Counted from the stretch's first letter, positions 7,671 to 17,379 are shown. The stretch: 64,000 nt of DNA from Brachyspira innocens ATCC 29796 (GCF_000384655.1 NZ_ARQI01000126.1:25187-89186), one strand, 5' to 3'. Made by a program: numbers and translations. Notes: generated by a model not told the origin, from the letters alone.

Positions 7671-8759
7671 ATGTTAGATGATTTTTATACAGATGATATA
7701 AAAGCTATAGATGCCAGATTTGAAGCTCAGAAAATAGCTTTTGCACCTATAGTATTTCAAGCAGCAAAATGTATGATAGATTTTAATATATTAAATATTA
7801 TAGAAAATAGCGGTGAAAATGGAATAACTGAAGAAGATATATTAAAAAATACAAGTTTATCTCCTTATGCTCTTTCAGTTTTGCTTGAATTAAGTTTGGG
7901 TCTTTGTCTGATAAAAATAGTTAAAAATTCTAATCCTTATAAATATGTTTTGGGTAAAATAGGTTTTTTCCTTATCAATGATAATCTTACAAAGGTAAAT
8001 ATTAATTTTGTTAATGATATATGTTATAACGGCATGTTTTATTTAAAAGACAGTCTTATAAATTCCAAACCAGAAGGACTAAAAGTTTTTGGAAATTATG
8101 AAACCATATATAAAGGACTTTCATCAATACCTGAAAAAAGTAGAAAGAGTTGGATAGATTTTGATAATTATTATTCTGATAATTGCTATTATAGTTCTCT
8201 TCCTATCATATTTGAGAAAAAAAGAAAAAATATAATGGATATAGGCACTAATACAGCAAAATTTTCTATATCAGCACTTAAATATGATAATGATGTAAAA
8301 TGTTCATTAATAGATTTAGAAGGACAGATAGAGCTTGCCAAAAAAAATATAGAAGATAATCATTTTTCAGATAGGGTAGAGTATTTCCCTATGAATATAT
8401 TAGGCAATGAAACCCTGCTTCCTTATAACTGCGATGTGGTATGGATGAGTCAGTTTTTGGATTGTTTTTCTATAGAGCAGATTAAGTTTATAATGAGAAA
8501 AGTAAAATCTGTATCAGATAAAGATACAGACATATTTATTTTAGAGCCGCTTTGGGATAAGCAGCAGCATTTATCTGCAGCTTTTTCTATACAGGCAACT
8601 TCCTTATATTTTACAGCAATTGCTAACGGAAGCAGTAAAATGTATCCGTATAAACTTCTGAAAGACACAATAGAAGAAGAGGGATTTAAACTTGTAAATG
8701 AATATCATAGAATAGGAAATACATATCATTCGCTTCTTAATTTTAAAATTTTAGTATAA
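7671..8759 (+). CDS. Class I SAM-dependent methyltransferase (O-methyltransferase type)
   Basis: 362 residues from the ATG at 7671; the frame opens to a TTG at 7656, but the promoter leaves almost no leader for that start. The N-terminal part (about 25-110) resembles the winged-helix dimerisation domain of O-methyltransferases, with ITEEDILKNTSLSPYALSVL. The C-terminal part is a Rossmann methyltransferase: motif I IMDIGTNTAKFS, an acidic loop SLIDLEGQIELAK, and later DVVWMSQFLDCFS. This matches PF00891-like enzymes. The GxGxG motif is degenerate (DIGTNTA), common in this subgroup. It stands alone between a terminator and a convergent gene, so no pathway can be assigned. Confidence 0.75.
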   Translation: MLDDFYTDDIKAIDARFEAQKIAFAPIVFQAAKCMIDFNILNIIENSGENGITEEDILKNTSLSPYALSVLLELSLGLCLIKIVKNSNPYKYVLGKIGFFLINDNLTKVNINFVNDICYNGMFYLKDSLINSKPEGLKVFGNYETIYKGLSSIPEKSRKSWIDFDNYYSDNCYYSSLPIIFEKKRKNIMDIGTNTAKFSISALKYDNDVKCSLIDLEGQIELAKKNIEDNHFSDRVEYFPMNILGNETLLPYNCDVVWMSQFLDCFSIEQIKFIMRKVKSVSDKDTDIFILEPLWDKQQHLSAAFSIQATSLYFTAIANGSSKMYPYKLLKDTIEEEGFKLVNEYHRIGNTYHSLLNFKILV

Positions 8760-9570
8760 CGGATTTGTTTCTTCCAGTTTCTTTGGCATTATATAATGAT
8801 TGATCTGCCTGATGTATAAAAGTTCTTAAACTTATATTTCCTTCTTTTACAGCACCGCCTAAAGAAGCAGTAGCTTTCAGTGAATATTCATCAGTAGAGA
8901 AATCGCTTTCCATTAGATTTATTCTTATTTTTTCCATAGCATTATAAAGTTCATCTCTTTTATTTATATCAAAAACCACAATAAACTCTTCTCCGCCGTA
9001 TCTTCCAAGCACAGATTTATGTACAATACTTTTTAATGCTTCCTTCATCACTTTTGAGGCATTCTTTAATACATGATCGCCTATATTATGTCCGTAGCTG
9101 TCATTATAATGTTTGAATTTATCCAAGTCTATTATTACAATAGAATATATATGTCCGCTAATTTCTTTTTCCTCAAGATATTTTAGTATATATCCTCTAT
9201 TATAGAGACCAGTAAGTTTATCTCTGTTTGCCAAAAATGATAACTTTTCACTGTAAAGTATTATAGATAAGTAATTTATTAATATTTCAATTTTTTCTTT
9301 ATCTTTTGTGCTATTAATTAGTATAAAGCCGAAATTATTTCCTCTTGCAAATAATTTATATTTTTTATTATTATCTTTATTATCTATTACAGATTTATTT
9401 GCAGATACATACCATAAATTAGCTTCATCGTTACCTTCTTTATAAAAATAAACAGCAAAACTTTCTATTACATTTTTTGAGCTAGCCTCAAATGTTTTTA
9501 TTATTCCGTCTACAGAGAAAGGCTCTGGTATTTCATTTAACGTATTAATAATTTTTATAATGTCATTCAT
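8743..9570 (-). CDS. Diguanylate cyclase (GGDEF)
   Basis: 275 residues: an N-terminal GAF-like sensory region (about 1-110) and a GGDEF domain (115-275) with DKLTGLYNRGY, IIDLDKFKHYND and the active site GRYGGEEF (189-196). All catalytic features are present, so it should make cyclic di-GMP from two GTP. The inhibitory RxxD site normally found just before the GGEEF loop is missing (HKSV instead), suggesting no product inhibition. It has no transmembrane segment, so it is cytosolic. Its 3' end overlaps the end of the convergent methyltransferase gene by 17 bases. The ligand of the N-terminal region is unknown. Confidence 0.9.
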   Translation of the reverse strand: MNDIIKIINTLNEIPEPFSVDGIIKTFEASSKNVIESFAVYFYKEGNDEANLWYVSANKSVIDNKDNNKKYKLFARGNNFGFILINSTKDKEKIEILINYLSIILYSEKLSFLANRDKLTGLYNRGYILKYLEEKEISGHIYSIVIIDLDKFKHYNDSYGHNIGDHVLKNASKVMKEALKSIVHKSVLGRYGGEEFIVVFDINKRDELYNAMEKIRINLMESDFSTDEYSLKATASLGGAVKEGNISLRTFIHQADQSLYNAKETGRNKSVILKF

Positions 9571-9637
9571 AATGATGTATTATACTCAAATAGATATAAT
9601 TGTAAATAGTAATATATATAAAAAATATTAAAAAATA

Positions 9638-9667
9638 AAAAAGGACTCATAAAAATGAATCCTTTTT
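9638..9667 (-). terminator. Terminator of the M23 peptidase gene
   Basis: Arms AAAAAGGACTCAT (9638-9650) and ATGAATCCTTTTT (9655-9667) pair over 13 bp with one mismatch. The A-rich stretch before the left arm reads as a U-run on the minus strand. Confidence 0.75.
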
Positions 9668-9694
9668 ATATGTATATTTTTAATAATTATATTA

Positions 9695-10933
9695 TTATCT
9701 TCTTCCTCTTAAAAACTTCTTAATAGGTATAAAGTCAGCAGGATTCAAAGCTACACCATTTCTTCTAACTTCAAAGTGTAAATGGCTTCCAGTAGATCTT
9801 CCAGTGCTTCCCATTCTTCCTATCATAACACCAACGCCTACATTTGCTCCTGCTTTTGTAGTTATAGAATTAAGGTGTCCGTAATATGTAGTGTATCCTT
9901 TATCATGTCTTACTATTACCAAATTTCCGTATCCGCCGCTGTATCCTGCAAATATAACTTTACCTTTTCTTGCGGCATATACTGGTGTATTTAGTCTTCC
10001 TGGTATATCAACACCCATATGTTTAGTTCTTACTCCAGTAATAGGGTGTACTCTGTATCCGAATACGCTGCTTATTCTAGTTATAGTTGTAGGAAGACTG
10101 AACATCTGTCCGAATTTATCTATTCTTTCATCTAAAGTATATTTAGCACCAGGTAGGAATATATCGTCTCCTTCTTCTATATTTGAAGCATCAGATATTT
10201 TATTGAAAGTAAGTACTCTTTTTAATGAAACATCATATCTTTCTGTAACATCTTCTATGGATTCGCCTTTTTTCATAGTATATAATAGACCATTTCTGTT
10301 AGGCACTATGATTTTTTGTCCAGGTCTTAATCTATTTGCATTGCTTATTTTATTAACACTCACTAAAGTATCCAAATTAGCACCTATTTTTCTTGATATA
10401 ACAGTGAGATTATCTCCTTCTTCTATTATATACTCATCATATTTCATTCCTATAGTTCCGTCTCCTACCAATGTATTATCAGAAGTTATAGTATTATAAA
10501 ATATATCTGTGGCATTTTCTATTGTTACAGCAGAAGTTACAGTTGGAACATCAGATAAACTAGATTCAGGGCTGCTGGATAATTGTTCAGGCGACATTTC
10601 ATCTAATACTTTATTATATGCTACATTAGAAGGCAGTTTATCCTTTGGAAGTATTGCTGCATTAGAAGTCTGACGCATATTCATTATTAAGAAATTGGCA
10701 AGAAATAGAAATAGTGAAAATGATACAACAGTTAATACGAATTTCTTAATTAAACTTGAAAACATTTTGTTTGGTTTATTTTCATTATACCTTGTAGAAT
10801 GTACAAAAGTGGTTCTTATTCTAGGCGAATTATTTTGAAATTTTGACTTGATACCTTCGAGTATATTTTCTATATGCAGAAATATACCTTTGCTTTTTCT
10901 GATTTTTGTGTACTTAAATTTGTTATTTTTCAT
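9695..10933 (-). CDS. LysM-M23 peptidoglycan endopeptidase, membrane anchored
   Basis: 412 residues: a basic cytosolic tail (1-62), one transmembrane helix (about 63-86), a Ser/Thr-rich linker, two LysM domains (about 166-211 and 216-261) and an M23 metallopeptidase domain (about 288-400). Zinc residues are visible in HMGVDIP (305-311) and HLHFEV (384-389), with GHL at 352-354. The active-site pattern is intact, so it should cleave peptide cross-links in peptidoglycan or act as a regulated cell-wall hydrolase in elongation or division. The long positively charged cytosolic tail is unusual and may contact cytosolic partners. It is a single gene, bounded by a terminator at 9638. Confidence 0.9.
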   Translation of the reverse strand: MKNNKFKYTKIRKSKGIFLHIENILEGIKSKFQNNSPRIRTTFVHSTRYNENKPNKMFSSLIKKFVLTVVSFSLFLFLANFLIMNMRQTSNAAILPKDKLPSNVAYNKVLDEMSPEQLSSSPESSLSDVPTVTSAVTIENATDIFYNTITSDNTLVGDGTIGMKYDEYIIEEGDNLTVISRKIGANLDTLVSVNKISNANRLRPGQKIIVPNRNGLLYTMKKGESIEDVTERYDVSLKRVLTFNKISDASNIEEGDDIFLPGAKYTLDERIDKFGQMFSLPTTITRISSVFGYRVHPITGVRTKHMGVDIPGRLNTPVYAARKGKVIFAGYSGGYGNLVIVRHDKGYTTYYGHLNSITTKAGANVGVGVMIGRMGSTGRSTGSHLHFEVRRNGVALNPADFIPIKKFLRGRR

Positions 10934-11048
10934 GTCTCTGTTAAATTAATACTAAATGTTTTTATTAAGAAATAATTTCTTCTAATATACAAACATTTTT
11001 TAGTATTGTCAATAGTTTAATATTCTTTTTTTAAATTTAGTTTCTTAC

Positions 11049-11702
11049 TTATAATACATAATCGGCAATTTCTTTAAATGAATTTAAATAATAATCATTA
11101 TTATTTAAATTTATCAAAATATTTTTATCAGTTATACCATACAATGCCAATATGCATTTTATTTTGGAATTAACAGCAAATTTATAATCAGGCACACCAT
11201 CTCCAACCATAATAGTTTCATCTTCTTTCAAATTATAATCATTTTTTATACCATACCATATATTAACATCAGGTTTCCTGTACGGATAAACACCATCTCC
11301 TATCAAAGACTTAAAAAATTTGATTATATTTAATTTTTCTGTTGTTTTTTTAACCATTTTATTTGGCTTATTGCTTATTATAAACATATTAATACTATGT
11401 TTGTATAATAGCTCTAATGTATCATAAACTCCGCTGTATAATTTGGTATTATCAACACAATGCTCTTCATAATATTTCATATAAAAGCTGTATACTTCCT
11501 CTTCAATATTTTCATTATTATTGTATTTATTTATAGCACGTTTTATAAGTACTCTAGCACCATTGCCCACAAATTTATGGGCATCTTCAATTGTGATGTT
11601 TTTTAAGTTAAAATGTGTAAGCGTTGTATTTACGCAATGGTAAATATCATCTATAGAATCTACTAAAGTACCGTCCAAATCGAATATTATATTTTTAATC
11701 AT
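11049..11702 (-). CDS. HAD-family phosphatase, phosphoglycolate phosphatase-like
   Basis: 217 residues. The HAD motifs are clear: FDLDGTLVDS (motif I with the nucleophile Asp), IISNKPNK (motif II Ser and Lys region) and MVGDGVPDYKFA (motif IV). The cap is the helical type seen in Gph/PGP-like phosphatases. Members hydrolyse small phosphate esters such as 2-phosphoglycolate or sugar phosphates, and the exact substrate is not predictable. It lies 17 bases after the peptide deformylase gene on the same strand and is probably co-transcribed with it. Confidence 0.82.
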   Translation of the reverse strand: MIKNIIFDLDGTLVDSIDDIYHCVNTTLTHFNLKNITIEDAHKFVGNGARVLIKRAINKYNNNENIEEEVYSFYMKYYEEHCVDNTKLYSGVYDTLELLYKHSINMFIISNKPNKMVKKTTEKLNIIKFFKSLIGDGVYPYRKPDVNIWYGIKNDYNLKEDETIMVGDGVPDYKFAVNSKIKCILALYGITDKNILINLNNNDYYLNSFKEIADYVL

Positions 11703-11719
11703 TTTTTGTCCGTTTTTAA

Positions 11720-12289
11720 TTAATTGTTAGTATTTTGTAGTTTTTCCCTGTTTTGTACTTTTTTTATTCCTCTTACAGTATTATTTCTAAGTTCTTTTAA
11801 TTCTCTTTTTAATCTTCTTTTTTGATATGATTCCAATCTATCTATAAATGATATTCCATTTGTATGATCTATTTCATGCTGAAGTACTTTTGCTATATAT
11901 CCTTCGGCTTCAAGTATTTGTTCATTTCCTTCTTTATCTAAATATTTTACTTTTATCTCTTTATATCTTGCCACATCATCTCTTATTTCTGGAAATGATA
12001 AACAACCTTCTTCTAATATTTCTTTTTCTTCTCCATGCCATATTATTTCTGGGTTTATAAGTGCTAGTTTGAAGTCTGGTTTTGTTTCATCATCAAAATC
12101 AGGTACTGATATAACTATAAGTCTTTTTAATACTCCTATTTGAACAGCTGCAAGTCCTACACCTCTCTCTTTATACATAGTTTCAAACATATCATCTATT
12201 AATGCAAGTATTTCATCATCTATTTTTTCTATTTTTTCTGATACCTGCTGAAGTCTTTCATCTCCATATATAACTAACTCTCTAAGCAT
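11720..12289 (-). CDS. def: Peptide deformylase
   Basis: 189 residues with all three catalytic motifs: GVGLAAVQIG (43-52), EEGCLSFP (93-100) and QHEIDHTNG (137-145). C96, H138 and H142 bind the metal and E139 is the general base. The enzyme removes the formyl group from the initiator methionine of new proteins. A basic C-terminal tail (RRLKRELKELRNN) is present, as in many type 1 enzymes. The start follows an AGGAG-like site (TAGGAGAAAAT). A HAD phosphatase gene follows in the same direction. Confidence 0.97.
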   Translation of the reverse strand: MLRELVIYGDERLQQVSEKIEKIDDEILALIDDMFETMYKERGVGLAAVQIGVLKRLIVISVPDFDDETKPDFKLALINPEIIWHGEEKEILEEGCLSFPEIRDDVARYKEIKVKYLDKEGNEQILEAEGYIAKVLQHEIDHTNGISFIDRLESYQKRRLKRELKELRNNTVRGIKKVQNREKLQNTNN

Positions 12290-12502
12290 ATTTTTATTTT
12301 CTCCTAAAAAATTATCTGTAAAAATTATATATTTATTATTATAAAGTAATACTCATTATCAATTAATATTAAATTTCCTATATAATATTAAATTTTTTGC
12401 TTATAGTCAAGACATTTTTTATATTAGGTTTACATAATTTTTTTGTATAAATTGATTAAATTCCTTTGACAAATGATTATTTTGTAGTAGAATAACATTA
12501 TT

Positions 12503-13162
12503 ATGATGAAAGTGGCATATTTTGATTTGGATAAAACTATCTTAAAAAAAGATTCAATAGTTCCTTTTATGAAATTCTATTTAAGAAAGAATCCTTCTAG
12601 TTTCATATATTATATAGCTTTGCTTCCTTATTTTATTTTATTTTGTCTAAAAATAATAAATAATGAGAGTGTAAAGTATAGAATAGCACATATATTTAGA
12701 AATATAGATATAGAGTTTGGAAATAAAATAGGAAAAGAGTTTGCAGATACTGTAGTGCCATCTCTTTATTATAGGGACGCTTTGGAAGAAATAAAGAAAT
12801 TAAAAAGCAAAGGCTATACACTGGTTTTAGTTACAGCTAGTTTTGAGATTTACGCTAAATATATAGCAGAAAATTTGGGGTTTGATAGATGTATGGGTAC
12901 TGAACTTTGGACTTTTAGAGGAAAGTATACTGGTTATATGTACGGAAGAAACTGCTATGGTACTGCTAAAAGATACAGGCTATTTACAGAGCATTTTTTT
13001 CCTAAACATAAAGATAAAAATATAGCATACAGCGACTCTATAAGTGATTTACCTCTTTTTGAATTTGCCGACACTAAAATATGCGTTAATCCTGATAAAA
13101 GATTAAAAGAGCATGCTTTAAATAACAAAAATAAAGGCTTTATTATAGTTAATTGGAGATAA
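12503..13162 (+). CDS. HAD-IB family hydrolase (SerB-like phosphatase)
   Basis: 219 residues with the HAD-IB signatures: YFDLDKTILKKDS (motif I, nucleophile and acid Asp), LVTASFEIYA (motif II) and IAYSDSISDLPLFEFAD (motif IV). Family members include phosphoserine phosphatase-like and phospholipid phosphatase-like enzymes (TIGR01490 group). A hydrophobic stretch around residues 34-50 lies in the cap and may be a membrane-facing helix. Two adjacent ATGs at 12503 and 12506 are possible starts. A TPR protein gene follows 4 bases after the stop, so the two are almost surely co-transcribed. The substrate is unknown. Confidence 0.8.
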   Translation: MMKVAYFDLDKTILKKDSIVPFMKFYLRKNPSSFIYYIALLPYFILFCLKIINNESVKYRIAHIFRNIDIEFGNKIGKEFADTVVPSLYYRDALEEIKKLKSKGYTLVLVTASFEIYAKYIAENLGFDRCMGTELWTFRGKYTGYMYGRNCYGTAKRYRLFTEHFFPKHKDKNIAYSDSISDLPLFEFADTKICVNPDKRLKEHALNNKNKGFIIVNWR

Positions 13163-13166
13163 AATT

Positions 13167-14243
13167 ATGTTAGCTAGTGAAAGTGTAAATAATATTAATG
13201 TGGATGATGATATCAAAGAGGTTATAAAAGAAAGTAATGATATTGTTATAGAAAAGATAAACAATTTAATAGACATAAATAATATTTCTTATGCTAAAAA
13301 ACTAGCTTTAGAATTAATAAAAAAAGATAATAAATATAAATATGGATATTTGGTTTTAGCAGATATATACTACGAAGAAAATGATTTTAATGCTGTAATA
13401 GAATTAATGGATAATGGGCTTAGTTTTATAAAAGATGATAAGGATTTGCTTGAAAATAAGATTGAAGCACTTATAAATACTTATCAATATGATAAAGCTA
13501 AAGATGTAATAGAAAAACTTATATCTATTGGAGATATTAATTCTAGTATTTACGGTCAGTATGGGATTATATTATCAATGGAAGGAAAGCATAATGAAGC
13601 TATAGAAAAGTATAAAAAGGCTGTATCTATAGATAATGATGATGTTTTATCTATGATTAATATGTCGGTAGCATACAGAGCTATGTATAAATACGATGAA
13701 GCTTTTGATATTTTAGAAAGAGCATTAACTATAAATAAAAATGATGTTAATATTATAAACAGAATTAATAATATTAAATATTTAATAGATAATTCTAAAT
13801 TTGATATAGATAAATTCACATCAATTGAAGCAAATCCAGACAGATTTCATTTGCTTGTACCAGAGAATTTTAATGCATATATAGAGGGTTCCTTACTAAA
13901 AATAGAAAGCCCAGACAATAGAATATCAATTATAATAAGTTACAGCAATGAAAAATATGATGAAAAGGCTATAAAAGAGTTATTTGACAGCTTTAGAGAT
14001 AGAAGAGGGGAGCTTTATTCTATTATTAAGCCAATATCTATAAAAAACAGAGAAAATTATAATGATTTATTTGCAGAGTTCGTTTTTACATCAAAGATAA
14101 ATAAAAATGACTTTTTTAATGCTATAGCTGTAGTAAGTAAAGGAAATGAATCTATAATACTTACAATTTCCTCTACTGTTACTATAAGCAATAGTTTAAT
14201 ATCATTTGCATACGATGTTATGAATAGTTTATATTTTAAATGA
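13167..14243 (+). CDS. TPR-repeat protein with a C-terminal globular domain
   Basis: 358 residues. Residues about 30-215 form several tetratricopeptide repeats, with typical pairs such as GQYGIILSMEGKHNEAIEKY and YRAMYKYDEAFDILERAL. The C-terminal third (about 225-358) is a predicted alpha/beta domain I do not recognise. No signal peptide or membrane helix is seen, so it is probably cytosolic. It follows the HAD-IB gene by 4 bases. Function is unknown; TPR regions mediate protein contacts. Confidence 0.75.
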   Translation: MLASESVNNINVDDDIKEVIKESNDIVIEKINNLIDINNISYAKKLALELIKKDNKYKYGYLVLADIYYEENDFNAVIELMDNGLSFIKDDKDLLENKIEALINTYQYDKAKDVIEKLISIGDINSSIYGQYGIILSMEGKHNEAIEKYKKAVSIDNDDVLSMINMSVAYRAMYKYDEAFDILERALTINKNDVNIINRINNIKYLIDNSKFDIDKFTSIEANPDRFHLLVPENFNAYIEGSLLKIESPDNRISIIISYSNEKYDEKAIKELFDSFRDRRGELYSIIKPISIKNRENYNDLFAEFVFTSKINKNDFFNAIAVVSKGNESIILTISSTVTISNSLISFAYDVMNSLYFK

Positions 14244-14257
14244 TTTTTTGGTATTAT

Positions 14258-14698
14258 TTAAAAATCAATATCTTTATTTTGTATATTGCTTAATAATTTT
14301 TCTACTAATAATACCAAAGTTTCTTTTTCTTTAGATGACATATTGTGAAACATTATTTCATTATTTTTTTTAATATCTTCAAATACAATTTCTTTAACCT
14401 TTTTGCTTTTAGGAGTTAAATATATTTCTTTATATCTTTTATCTTCACTGCTTATTTTTCTTTTTATAAATCCTTTTTTTTCCAATCTGTATAGAGTTCC
14501 AGCTATTGTAGGATTACTTAAACCTAAAAAATTTTCTATATCTCTTTGATTAATAATTTTCTGCTCATTATGATAAAGAAACATTAATATATCCATTTGT
14601 GAAGATGTTAATTTATGTTTATCCAAAAATTTATTGAATCTGTTATCTAAAGCAGTATGAAGTTCTTTTATTAATTTTCCTATAAACACATCTTCCAT
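14258..14698 (-). CDS. MarR-family transcriptional regulator
   Basis: 146 residues from the ATG at 14698-14696, which follows the ribosome site AGAGG; an earlier ATG at 14719 would place that site inside the coding region, so I reject it. The winged-helix core shows the MarR pattern: TSSQMDILMFLY, an HTH around QRDIENFLGLSNPTIAGTL, and the wing KRKISSEDKRYKEIYLT with the Asp-x-Arg typical of the family. It likely represses a nearby or unlinked gene in response to a small ligand. The adjacent TPR gene is convergent, so its target is not obvious. Confidence 0.87.
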   Translation of the reverse strand: MEDVFIGKLIKELHTALDNRFNKFLDKHKLTSSQMDILMFLYHNEQKIINQRDIENFLGLSNPTIAGTLYRLEKKGFIKRKISSEDKRYKEIYLTPKSKKVKEIVFEDIKKNNEIMFHNMSSKEKETLVLLVEKLLSNIQNKDIDF

Positions 14699-14991
14699 AT
14701 AAATATTACCTCTGTACAAATTGTATTATAATAATATAATATATGAATTTTTATACAAAAAACAAGAATATAAAAATAATTTAATATAACTGTTGTAATT
14801 TTGTATTTTTAATATTAACTGTATTAAAATGAAAAATTGCAACAGCTTTAATAGTTTTACACTTATACTTTAGCGAATCATATTCTATGCTTGTCAATGA
14901 TATTAAGGTTATTTTGGCGAAGACGCACAAATATCAAAATTAAAAAAACTAGTTTTTTAAAAAACTATATTTATTTAGGTATATAATAAAA

Positions 14992-16062
14992 CTATTTGTA
15001 TATTTCATAAAAATTGTCGTATTCTATATCATTTTCTTTTAATATATTAGTTAATTTATCTTTTAAATGTATTTCGCTTTCCCAAGACATTCCGCATCCT
15101 GCAGATATTTCGCTAGGTATTGATATTATTTTGCCAAGAAGCTCATTCGTTTCTGACATAATATTTTTAAATGATTTTTCGGCTCTCATAACATCTGTTG
15201 TGGTATTAAAAGTTATTATTAATCTTTTATCTTTGATTTCTTCTTTTTTTTCTGTATTTGAAGAGTTTTGTTTTATTTTATTTTTATTAGATGCATTTTT
15301 TTCAAAACCAATGATAGCAGCTCCTATAGCACCTGCATATTGTCCTCTGCTGTCTGTAATAACTTTTCCGCCTAATGTTTTTTCTAAAGTTTTTATTAAA
15401 TAATCAAATACACATAATCCTCCAGTAAGGAAGTATGTATCATCTTTAAACTTTCCGCAAAGAGATGCTACTTTATTTGCAACAGAGTTTACTATTGCAT
15501 ATGCTATTTCATTTTTTTGTTTTCCGCTTGCTTTAAGACTTATAACTTCTGTTTCTGCAAATACTGTACACATAGAGCTTATAACAACATCAGTATCATT
15601 ACATTTTTCTGCCTCTTCAAGAAGAGTAGGTATAGAACAGCCCAAAGAGTTTGCCATTAATTCTATAAATCTTCCAGTACCAGCAGAGCATTTATCATTC
15701 ATAATAAAATTGTCTACTTTACCATTTTTTATGCTTATTATTTTTGTATCCTGTCCGCCTATATCAATTAAAGTTCCGTTTAAATTATTGAATAAAAAAT
15801 TAGCACCTTTGGCATGACAAGTAATTTCAGTTACAGTTTTATTTGCATATTCTATTGATACTCTTCCATAACCTGTACCTGTAAAATATGAGTTTTCTTT
15901 ATTTATATTTTTTTCTTTAAGCATTTCTAATATTTTTGAAGCCGCTTCTACACCAGACCAGCCTGTAGGAATCATAAATAATTCTGTCAAATCATTTTTT
16001 TCATCATCAAAAACTGCCACCTTTGAAGCAGTTGAGCCTATATCTATACCAATATAATACAT
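14992..16062 (-). CDS. Double-cubane reductase activator ATPase (DCCR/BadF type) fused to DUF3343
   Basis: 356 residues. Residues 1-255 are a BadF/BadG/BcrA ASKHA-type ATPase: GIDIGSTASK (5-14) and LIDIGGQDTK (98-107) bind ATP, and C125 (in NDKCSAGTG) and C165 (in SSMCTVFAE) match the cysteines that hold a [4Fe-4S] cluster between two subunits in the 2-hydroxyglutaryl-CoA dehydratase activator. Such proteins drive low-potential electrons into the partner with ATP. Residues about 278-356 match DUF3343, a putative S/Se carrier: LIITFNTTTDVMRAEKS and PSEISAGCGMS with conserved C323. The two parts are joined by a charged linker (256-277). It is downstream of the cysteine desulfurase and both reductase genes on the same strand, probably one operon. 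DUF3343 is usually a separate gene. Confidence 0.88.
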   Translation of the reverse strand: MYYIGIDIGSTASKVAVFDDEKNDLTELFMIPTGWSGVEAASKILEMLKEKNINKENSYFTGTGYGRVSIEYANKTVTEITCHAKGANFLFNNLNGTLIDIGGQDTKIISIKNGKVDNFIMNDKCSAGTGRFIELMANSLGCSIPTLLEEAEKCNDTDVVISSMCTVFAETEVISLKASGKQKNEIAYAIVNSVANKVASLCGKFKDDTYFLTGGLCVFDYLIKTLEKTLGGKVITDSRGQYAGAIGAAIIGFEKNASNKNKIKQNSSNTEKKEEIKDKRLIITFNTTTDVMRAEKSFKNIMSETNELLGKIISIPSEISAGCGMSWESEIHLKDKLTNILKENDIEYDNFYEIYK

Positions 16063-16116
16063 TTTATTTTTCCTTTATATTTTATTTATCATTTATTAAT
16101 ATTTTTATTAAAAAGT

Positions 16117-17262
16117 TTAAAAACGCCTGCTTATTTCTTTTACAGCATTAATACCTTTTTCTATTTCTTCTATTGTATTAAAGTAAGAAAAACTAAATCT
16201 TACAATACCCTGATTAACAGTATTAAGAGAAGTATGCATAAGAGGTGCACAATGTCCTCCAGACCTAGTAGCTATATCGTATTCAGATGAAAGTATATCA
16301 GATATTTTAGCAGAATCAATATCTGCAATATTTAAAGATACTATTGATGTTCTTTTATCAGTGTCATAATTACCGTAAAACTTTATATTTTCTATATTTT
16401 TTATCTCATCATAAAAATATTTTGCTAATTGTCTTTCATGATTTCTTATTTTTTCTACGCCCTCTTCTTCTATAAACTTTAATGCAGCATTAAGTCCCGC
16501 TATAGAATGACTATTTAAAGTACCTGCTTCAAGTCTTACTGGCATATTTTCAGGCTGAGTTTTTGAATAAGTTTTAATTCCAGAACCACCAGTTTTTAGA
16601 GGTTTTATATCTATGCCTTTTTTTATACATAGCCCGCCAGTTCCCTGAGGTCCCATAAGCCCCTTATGACCAGTGAAGCATACAATATCAATATTACTTT
16701 TTTTCATATCTATATCTATACTTCCTGCACTTTGAGAAGCATCCAATATAAAAAGTATATTATGTTTTTTGCATAAACTGCCTATAAAATCTATATCCAA
16801 AACATCGCCTATAACATTAGAGGCATGAGTACATATAATTGCTTTTGTATTTTGTTTTATATTTTTTTCTATATCATTATAATTTATTTGGCCTTTGATA
16901 TCAGCATTTATTATTGTAAGTTCAGTCCCAAGTTCCTGCATTTCATAAAGAGGTCTCAAAACGCTGTTATGTTCTAATGATGTTGTTATAATATGAGTAT
17001 CTTTATGATTTTGTATTATACCTTTAATTGCAGTATTTAATGCTTCTGTAGAATTACTTGTAAATGCTGTATAGTTTGGAGTGTATCCGTTAAAAAGTTT
17101 TACAATTCTTTCTCTTGTTTCAAGTATTATTCTCTCGCTGCTTAATGATGCTTCATAAGAACCTCTTGATGCATTAGCAAAACTATTTATAGCTTCAAAA
17201 ACCGCTTTTGCAACAGTATCAGGTTTTTTTAATGTGGTTGCAGCATTATCAAAATAAATCAT
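16117..17262 (-). CDS. Cysteine desulfurase-like class V aminotransferase
   Basis: 381 residues, a full-length class V PLP enzyme. It begins MIYFDNAATT, has the PLP lysine in FTGHKGLMGPQG (K200), the ring-stacking His in SLEHNSVLRP (H98) and a candidate active Cys in RSGGHCAPLMH (C338), with the short SufS/Csd-type loop. This subfamily regularly accompanies double-cubane cluster reductases and DUF3343 proteins in anaerobes. The likely role is to mobilise sulfur (or selenium) from cysteine for the cofactor made or used by the neighbours. It lies between the activator gene (54 bases downstream) and the first reductase gene (117 bases upstream). General Fe-S assembly is an alternative role. Confidence 0.85.
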   Translation of the reverse strand: MIYFDNAATTLKKPDTVAKAVFEAINSFANASRGSYEASLSSERIILETRERIVKLFNGYTPNYTAFTSNSTEALNTAIKGIIQNHKDTHIITTSLEHNSVLRPLYEMQELGTELTIINADIKGQINYNDIEKNIKQNTKAIICTHASNVIGDVLDIDFIGSLCKKHNILFILDASQSAGSIDIDMKKSNIDIVCFTGHKGLMGPQGTGGLCIKKGIDIKPLKTGGSGIKTYSKTQPENMPVRLEAGTLNSHSIAGLNAALKFIEEEGVEKIRNHERQLAKYFYDEIKNIENIKFYGNYDTDKRTSIVSLNIADIDSAKISDILSSEYDIATRSGGHCAPLMHTSLNTVNQGIVRFSFSYFNTIEEIEKGINAVKEISRRF

Positions 17263-17379
17263 AAAAGTATCCGATAGATTTTTTATTCTAGGTAAACTAA
17301 TATATTAATTAATACTAGTTTACCTATTTTAAAAAATGTTTTTTATTATTTAATATTATTTAAATGTTTAATAATATAA

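Noticed and set aside
9891..10499. Open frame of about 200 codons on the plus strand within the M23 peptidase gene
   Set aside because: It is antisense to a gene with intact LysM and M23 motifs, shows no family pattern and has no ribosome site.
14699..14991. Possible RNA gene or full repeat in the gap after the MarR gene
   Set aside because: Only TTGTCAA and TTTTGGCGAAG traces are seen; no stable fold or coding frame could be supported.
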